The position numbers were made by a program, and so were the translations under genes. From positions 1 to 10,282 of the forward strand of contig JAYEHK010000149.1 of the NCBI GenBank assembly GCA_034659475.1: DNA of 10,282 nucleotides. Reading direction: 5' to 3'. Origin of the DNA: JAYEHK01 sp034659475. GTDB taxonomy: Bacteria > Bacillota > Syntrophomonadia > Syntrophomonadales > Syntrophomonadaceae. Of the stretch, positions 7,268 to 10,282 are shown one piece after another. How positions within the stretch are numbered: position 1 is the stretch's first letter; every line of letters starts with the position of its first letter. The notes beneath the pieces were generated by a model, which ran no database searches, was not told the DNA's origin, and saw only the letters and a list, made by a program, of their open reading frames with translations.

Positions 7268-7306
7268 AAGAGGGCTTTAATTATTTACGGAAATCAAAGC
7301 CCTCTT
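7268..7306. repeat. 11-bp inverted repeat / stem-loop upstream of the alkD-like gene
   Basis: AAGAGGGCTTT (7268-7278) and AAAGCCCTCTT (7296-7306) are exact reverse complements with a 17-nt loop. It could be a second terminator, but the T-run after it is interrupted (TTGTTTGCTT). It occupies the space where the missing 5' end of the alkD-like gene would be expected. Confidence 0.5.
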
Positions 7307-7383
7307 GTTTGCTTATCTATAAACGGTTTCTTTTGTATAGCCGAAATGAACGGTGTTATTATTTTTGAGTTCGTTAACCTTAC

Positions 7384-7959
7384 TTGTATCCTTTTTTGGG
7401 TATTCAAAAACCAGCGAGAACAGGAATACAAAAGGGATTTTTAAAAAGTATATCCACATCGCAAATGATTGACTGGGAATTTGTAATGCTGTTATGGAAC
7501 CTGCCTGAGCGTGAGTTTCAATATTTGGCACTCGACTACCTTGTTCTGATGAAAAAGAAGTTCCAAAAAGAGGAGTTTGAAAACCTAAAGCAACTTATTG
7601 TAAGCAAATCCTGGTGGGATACCGTTGATCTGATTGCGTCTAATCTAGTAGCTACAATATGCACCACCTATCCAGAGCTCATTGATACTGATGTGCTTAC
7701 ATGGGCAGATAGTGAGAATCTATGGTTAAGGCGGACAGCGATTCTATTTCAATTAAAATATAAACAAGCCACTGATACGGAATTGTTGGCAAGAATTATT
7801 CTAAAAAACAACCACAGTAAAGAATTCTTCATTAACAAAGCAGTTGGCTGGGCGCTTAGAGAATATTCGAAAACAAATCGAGAATGGGTGAAAGCTTTTA
7901 TCGATAAGCTGCTGCTGCAAGCTTTAAGTGTGCGCGAGGGCAGCAAATATTTGGATTGA
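7384..7959 (+). CDS. DNA alkylation repair protein (AlkD-like glycosylase), N-terminally truncated
   Basis: This HEAT-like-repeat DNA glycosylase family removes alkylated bases such as 3- and 7-methylpurines. The 191-residue frame aligns with Bacillus cereus AlkD from the FLGIQ motif onward. It has LPEREFQ at 40-46, SKSWWDTVD at 74-82, WLRRTAILFQLKYK at 114-127 and GWALREYSKTN at 155-165. The residues matching AlkD Trp109, Asp113, Arg148 and Trp187 (here Trp78, Asp82, Arg117, Trp156) are all present with a constant offset of 31, so about 31 N-terminal residues are missing. The in-frame codon at 7384 is a TTG with no Shine-Dalgarno, and a TAA at 7375 closes the frame just upstream. No other frame upstream supplies the lost segment. 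The C-terminus appears nearly complete. It is probably a pseudogene or a much reduced protein. Confidence 0.8.
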   Translation: MYPFLGIQKPARTGIQKGFLKSISTSQMIDWEFVMLLWNLPEREFQYLALDYLVLMKKKFQKEEFENLKQLIVSKSWWDTVDLIASNLVATICTTYPELIDTDVLTWADSENLWLRRTAILFQLKYKQATDTELLARIILKNNHSKEFFINKAVGWALREYSKTNREWVKAFIDKLLLQALSVREGSKYLD

Positions 7960-8046
7960 ATCAAAACATAGTATTATAAGAACGTCCCTCTGTTGGCTCC
8001 CAAACTTTACTTTGCCCGGGATAGTTCTCTGTAACAGCGCACATAG
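7960..8046. other. Short intergenic gap without recognisable content
   Basis: This is the space between the alkD-like stop codon and the palindromic terminator. I see no gene, promoter or repeat in it. Confidence 0.5.
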
Positions 8047-8075
8047 AAAGGGGGACAGAAAATCTGTCCCCCTTT
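8047..8075. terminator. Bidirectional terminator palindrome
   Basis: AAAGGGGGACAGA and TCTGTCCCCCTTT form a perfect 13-bp stem with an AAA loop. It lies between two convergent genes, 87 bp after the alkD-like stop and 13 bp after the stop of the minus-strand M23 frame. A run of A on one side and T on the other suits termination in both directions. Similar GGGGACAG palindromes recur in some Clostridia genomes, so it might also be a dispersed repeat. Confidence 0.75.
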
Positions 8076-8088
8076 ACCACTTGATGCT

Positions 8089-8985
8089 CTATTCGGTTAC
8101 CGCAATATAGGGTGTTGGATCGACTGCTTTCCCATTGATTCTGAATTCAAAATGACAATGTGGACCTGTTGCATTACCCGTACGTCCGATCTCGGCTATT
8201 TTATCCCCTTTATTAACCCAGTCGCCTGTATCTGCAATTAAAGTGCTGCAGTGAGCATATAAACAGGCGGTTCCATCATTATGTACAATGATGAGATAGT
8301 TGCCATATCCATTGTTGCCTAAATCATCTTGAGTAGCAATCACCTTGCCGCCATTTGCTGCTACGATATCGGCGCCTGCCTTTTGAGCATAATCTATACC
8401 GGAATGAAGCTTGCGTTCCATAGTTATGGGGTGGACTCTATAGCCGTATGGTGAAGATATTTTTCCGTTCGCCACAGGAACCATTAATGCTTCAATGGCT
8501 TGTTCTTCTATTGTGGATTTATGATTTTGCGCAATGATATTAAGAAATTGTTCGAGTGCCGATTCAAATTCAGCGGAGTTTTCCAAGTCTATATTTTTAT
8601 CAGCAACAATATCTTCAAATAAGGCTTTACCATCCAGCTCTTCCAGGATGGTTTCCCAGCCCGAATCTTCTGCCGGGTTTTTATCAGATGGAGCAAGCAT
8701 ATAAGCTAATGCTGACCCAGCCATACACACGACTATGAATATTGCAATAGATGCAGCTGTTATTTTGTGGGGAAACTTCTTTTTTTCCATAATACACATT
8801 AACCTCCTTTTAAGCCCTTTTTCGCTTTCGCAGAAATTTGAATAAATACCTTCTTGTTTACTGATTACTCTGGACAAAACACTTAAAATGGTTTCTCCGT
8901 AGAGATGTCTCTCTTGTATACTCATATCTTTGACGACTGCTTCATCACACGATATTTCACAGAATTCATCAATATCGCCAACCAT
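8089..8985 (-). CDS. M23 metallopeptidase with the C-terminal part of a BlaR1-type M56 domain (frameshifted half)
   Basis: This 298-residue frame starts inside the M56 domain: residues 1-60 (DIDEFCEISCDEAVVKD, RHLYGETIL) are the conserved continuation of BlaR1-like peptidases, including the Glu/CDEAV region that completes the zinc site. A transmembrane helix follows at about 74-96, then an acidic linker at about 100-165. The M23 (LytM/peptidoglycan endopeptidase) domain spans about 170-295: HSGID with His194 and Asp198, YAHCS with His245, and GPHCHFEF with His276 and His278. All zinc and catalytic residues are intact, so the extracytoplasmic domain could cut cell-wall peptides. The apparent ATG has no Shine-Dalgarno and lies within the upstream frame, so this is the second half of one gene (8089-9707) broken at the A-run 8985-8988. 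Whether it is expressed alone is uncertain. Confidence 0.85.
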   Translation of the reverse strand: MVGDIDEFCEISCDEAVVKDMSIQERHLYGETILSVLSRVISKQEGIYSNFCESEKGLKRRLMCIMEKKKFPHKITAASIAIFIVVCMAGSALAYMLAPSDKNPAEDSGWETILEELDGKALFEDIVADKNIDLENSAEFESALEQFLNIIAQNHKSTIEEQAIEALMVPVANGKISSPYGYRVHPITMERKLHSGIDYAQKAGADIVAANGGKVIATQDDLGNNGYGNYLIIVHNDGTACLYAHCSTLIADTGDWVNKGDKIAEIGRTGNATGPHCHFEFRINGKAVDPTPYIAVTE

Positions 8986-9707
8986 TTTGTATACCAGGGA
9001 TTAAACCAATGCACAGCATTAGCAAACCAGGCCACCGCCTTGAACCAGAGATCCTTTCTCTTGCAATGAATGAGTTCATGGCGCAAAATAAATCCCAATT
9101 CGCTTTTATCCATATCCACCTGGGGGATGATTAAACAGCAGTTAAACAGTCCGGTTACCATTGGAGTCTTAATGCTGTCATTGCACAGGAGGCTGATCTT
9201 CTGTCTCATTCTCAGGGTGGATCTGCATTCCTGGTACACTTGATATGCGCAGCTGCCTTTTTCTACAGGTAAACTCGTTTTCAGCAGATTTCTTTTAAAT
9301 TTCAGGAACTGTTTACCCTTGTGGGATATGCATATCAGCATACCCAGCAACCATATCCAGAACAGATAGGATAAAATATCGTCCAGATGAAAAGCGAATT
9401 TTGTTCGCTGGTCAGCATGGATTAATTCATTACCTGTAATAGCAATAACCTCCTGCATGTCATCCCAGGCAATTGAATCTGTCTCTGTTACTTGAACAAC
9501 AAACCCCGGTGGAATATCCACAAAAACCTTTCCCGGGATAAAACCTATCGATATGAGTAAAAATATAAGAACAATAAGATTTACATAGTAATTCCAGGCT
9601 GCGGAAAATGCTCTGGCGGTAACTGGCCGCAGCATGGAAATAAGCAATATAATGATGCCCCCCGTAACAGACATTGTCAGTATTGTTGCGAAAATAAGAC
9701 TATGCAT
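8922..9707 (-). CDS. BlaR1-like M56 sensor peptidase, N-terminal half (frameshifted)
   Basis: This is a BlaR1/MecR1-type integral-membrane zinc protease, which in relatives cleaves or inactivates a BlaI-type repressor on sensing cell-wall stress. From ATG 9707, hydrophobic helices lie near residues 5-25, 42-60 and 112-128, and a fourth near 228-240. The zinc motif HELIH is at 210-214, followed by KRKDLW and the family motif VHWFNP. After NPWYTK homology stops and continues in the -1 frame as MVGDIDEFCEISCDEA; this frame then ends in about 22 non-family residues. ATG 9707 is chosen because AGGTG lies 6 nt upstream; the GTG at 9716 lacks a Shine-Dalgarno. The start is 1 nt past the stop of the BlaI-like gene, so the two are translationally coupled. 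Without a frameshift the HExxH lacks its third zinc ligand, so this half alone should be inactive. Confidence 0.85.
   Translation of the reverse strand: MHSLIFATILTMSVTGGIIILLISMLRPVTARAFSAAWNYYVNLIVLIFLLISIGFIPGKVFVDIPPGFVVQVTETDSIAWDDMQEVIAITGNELIHADQRTKFAFHLDDILSYLFWIWLLGMLICISHKGKQFLKFKRNLLKTSLPVEKGSCAYQVYQECRSTLRMRQKISLLCNDSIKTPMVTGLFNCCLIIPQVDMDKSELGFILRHELIHCKRKDLWFKAVAWFANAVHWFNPWYTKWLAILMNSVKYRVMKQSSKI
8985..8988 (-). other. Frameshift site joining the M56 and M23 halves
   Basis: On the minus strand the sequence TATACAAAATGG carries a run of four A. Adding one A, or slipping back one base, turns the reading into NPWYTK-MVGDIDEF and restores one gene of about 540 codons (8089-9707). 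It may be a real deletion, a sequencing or assembly error, or slippage; the A-run is short for programmed slippage. Confidence 0.75.
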
Positions 9708-9708
9708 A

Positions 9709-9963
9709 TTATTCACCTGTTTTTTGGGAGAACCATTTTTTCAGTTCTTTGATTTCTTCTCCTGTCATACCATCTCCTTCATACAAAGCAGCAATAAAAC
9801 TCTTAACTGATCCTTTATGAACGGTATTCAGGAAGGAATAGGTTTCAAACTGCTTATACTCATTTTCCGATATCAAAGGAATATACTGATTGACTTTTCC
9901 CTTTTTCGAAGACGATATAATTCCCATCCATCTTTGTCGCAGAACCTTTTTAAATCTCTCCAA
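9709..9963 (-). CDS. BlaI/MecI-like repressor remnant lacking the winged-helix domain
   Basis: The 84-residue frame matches the C-terminal half of BlaI/MecI/CopY-type repressors: the end of the wing (GIISSSKKGKVNQYIPLIS) and then the dimerisation helices (ENEYKQFETYSFLNTVHKGSVKSFIAAL, MTGEEIKELKKWF). Full-length members have about 120-135 residues, with a winged-helix DNA-binding domain in the first 70. Here family similarity begins at about residue 13. The twelve preceding codons, opening with TTG and without a Shine-Dalgarno, do not look like the BlaI helix-turn-helix. A TAA in the same frame lies immediately upstream. It precedes the M56 gene with a 1-nt gap, the usual blaI-blaR1 order. 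It probably cannot bind its operator but might still dimerise; a pseudogene is most likely. Confidence 0.7.
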   Translation of the reverse strand: MERFKKVLRQRWMGIISSSKKGKVNQYIPLISENEYKQFETYSFLNTVHKGSVKSFIAALYEGDGMTGEEIKELKKWFSQKTGE

Positions 9964-10152
9964 TTAGGTATTGATTAATCCCACGACTTCATCCAAATTG
10001 TTTGACAGCAATACTCTTAAAACATATGGGAAATGCTGATTTCGGTTATTAGAGCTGTAATACATCTGAAAATTATCTAAATAGTCCTGTGAATAGTCGT
10101 AAGCGTCAAAAACTTCACACGTGTACCAACTAAAAAATATATGAGATAATCG
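9964..10152 (-). pseudogene. Unidentified C-terminal ORF fragment
   Basis: The minus strand is open for 62 codons between a TGA at 10155-10153 and the TAA at 9966-9964. The peptide has a protein-like composition, with segments SWYTCEVFDAYDYSQDYLDNF and FPYVLRVLLSNNLDEVVGLIN. There is no start codon near its beginning (first ATG 27 codons in). It stops one base before the TTG of the BlaI remnant. I do not recognise the family. It may be the tail of another gene joined to the BlaI fragment. Confidence 0.35.
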
Positions 10153-10198
10153 TCACAGACGCATAGGTGAGAAAAATAGAAATGTGATTATGATGATA

Positions 10199-10239
10199 CC
10201 TGTACATTTGCAATCCCAAAGGGATCGTTGTTATACAGG
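10199..10239. repeat. Stem-loop near the right edge
   Basis: CCTGTA (10199-10204) and TACAGG (10234-10239) bracket an inner hairpin, ATCCC-AAA-GGGAT (10213-10225). The bulged, two-stem shape is like the sub-terminal hairpins of some insertion sequences or small repeats. No transposase is visible, so its nature is unknown. Confidence 0.3.
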
Positions 10240-10282
10240 CATCCTGCATTCGTCGGGTAGTGTATCTGACCAGGGTAGCAAG

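Noticed and set aside
7229..7444. 71-codon plus-strand frame before the alkD-like gene
   Set aside because: It overlaps the AlkD-like frame out of register, has no Shine-Dalgarno and does not contain the missing AlkD N-terminus.
7189..8075. Two GGACAG-containing palindromes as a repeat family
   Set aside because: Only a few bases are shared between the stems at 7189-7230 and 8047-8075; both are explained as terminators at gene ends.
8922..8985. Overlap of the M56 and M23 frames as a natural translationally coupled pair
   Set aside because: The conserved M56 sequence crosses from one frame to the other, and the inner ATG has no ribosome-binding site, so a frameshifted single gene explains it better.
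1..10282. CRISPR array, tRNA, rRNA or complete insertion sequence
   Set aside because: I saw no regularly spaced repeats, no tRNA cloverleaf or rRNA signature, and no transposase frame.

Overview
The window looks like part of a Gram-positive, anaerobic Clostridia-type genome, perhaps a Peptococcaceae/Desulfitobacteriales relative. The base composition is AT-leaning, Shine-Dalgarno sequences are strong, and it holds a BlaI/BlaR1-like pair, a sigma-54 activator of AcoR type and an AlkD-like glycosylase. The genus is a guess.

Layout. Positions 1-540 are a scrap zone: an unrecognised minus-strand frame runs off the left edge, and a dihydrofolate-reductase-like fragment has lost its N-terminal half. 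At about 467-490 that fragment abuts, tail to tail, an alpha/beta hydrolase (452-1393, minus) that stops just before its catalytic His. Positions 1541-7169 hold an intact module: a thiolase (minus), a sigma-54-dependent transcriptional activator (plus, divergent) and a FATP-type acyl-CoA ligase (plus). The thiolase has a textbook -24/-12 sigma-54 promoter at 2841-2856. Behind it are three spaced copies of a GTTAC(T/A)TAATG-like motif (2964-3035), a plausible enhancer for the divergently encoded activator.

Positions 7170-8088 hold a terminator, a stem-loop, an AlkD-type DNA glycosylase lacking about 31 N-terminal residues, and a strong bidirectional terminator palindrome. Positions 8089-9963 (minus) hold a BlaI-like repressor remnant without its DNA-binding domain, followed by a BlaR1-type M56 sensor fused to an M23 peptidoglycan-peptidase domain. 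A one-base slip in an A-run splits this last gene into two overlapping frames. Positions 9964-10282 contain a C-terminal ORF fragment of unknown identity and a stem-loop.

Functionally, the intact centre suggests an effector-induced acid-utilisation module: a carboxylate is activated to its CoA ester by the ligase and a 3-ketoacyl-CoA is cleaved (or formed) by the thiolase, both probably controlled by the GAF/PAS-sensing activator. Hydratase and dehydrogenase partners are not in the window, so the substrate is unknown. The hydrolase may once have released the acid from an ester. At least five genes on both flanks are truncated or frameshifted, so the intact module sits between decaying stretches. 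I found no clear evidence of a wholly new system. The most unusual items are the M56-M23 sensor/hydrolase fusion and the sigma-54 control region.
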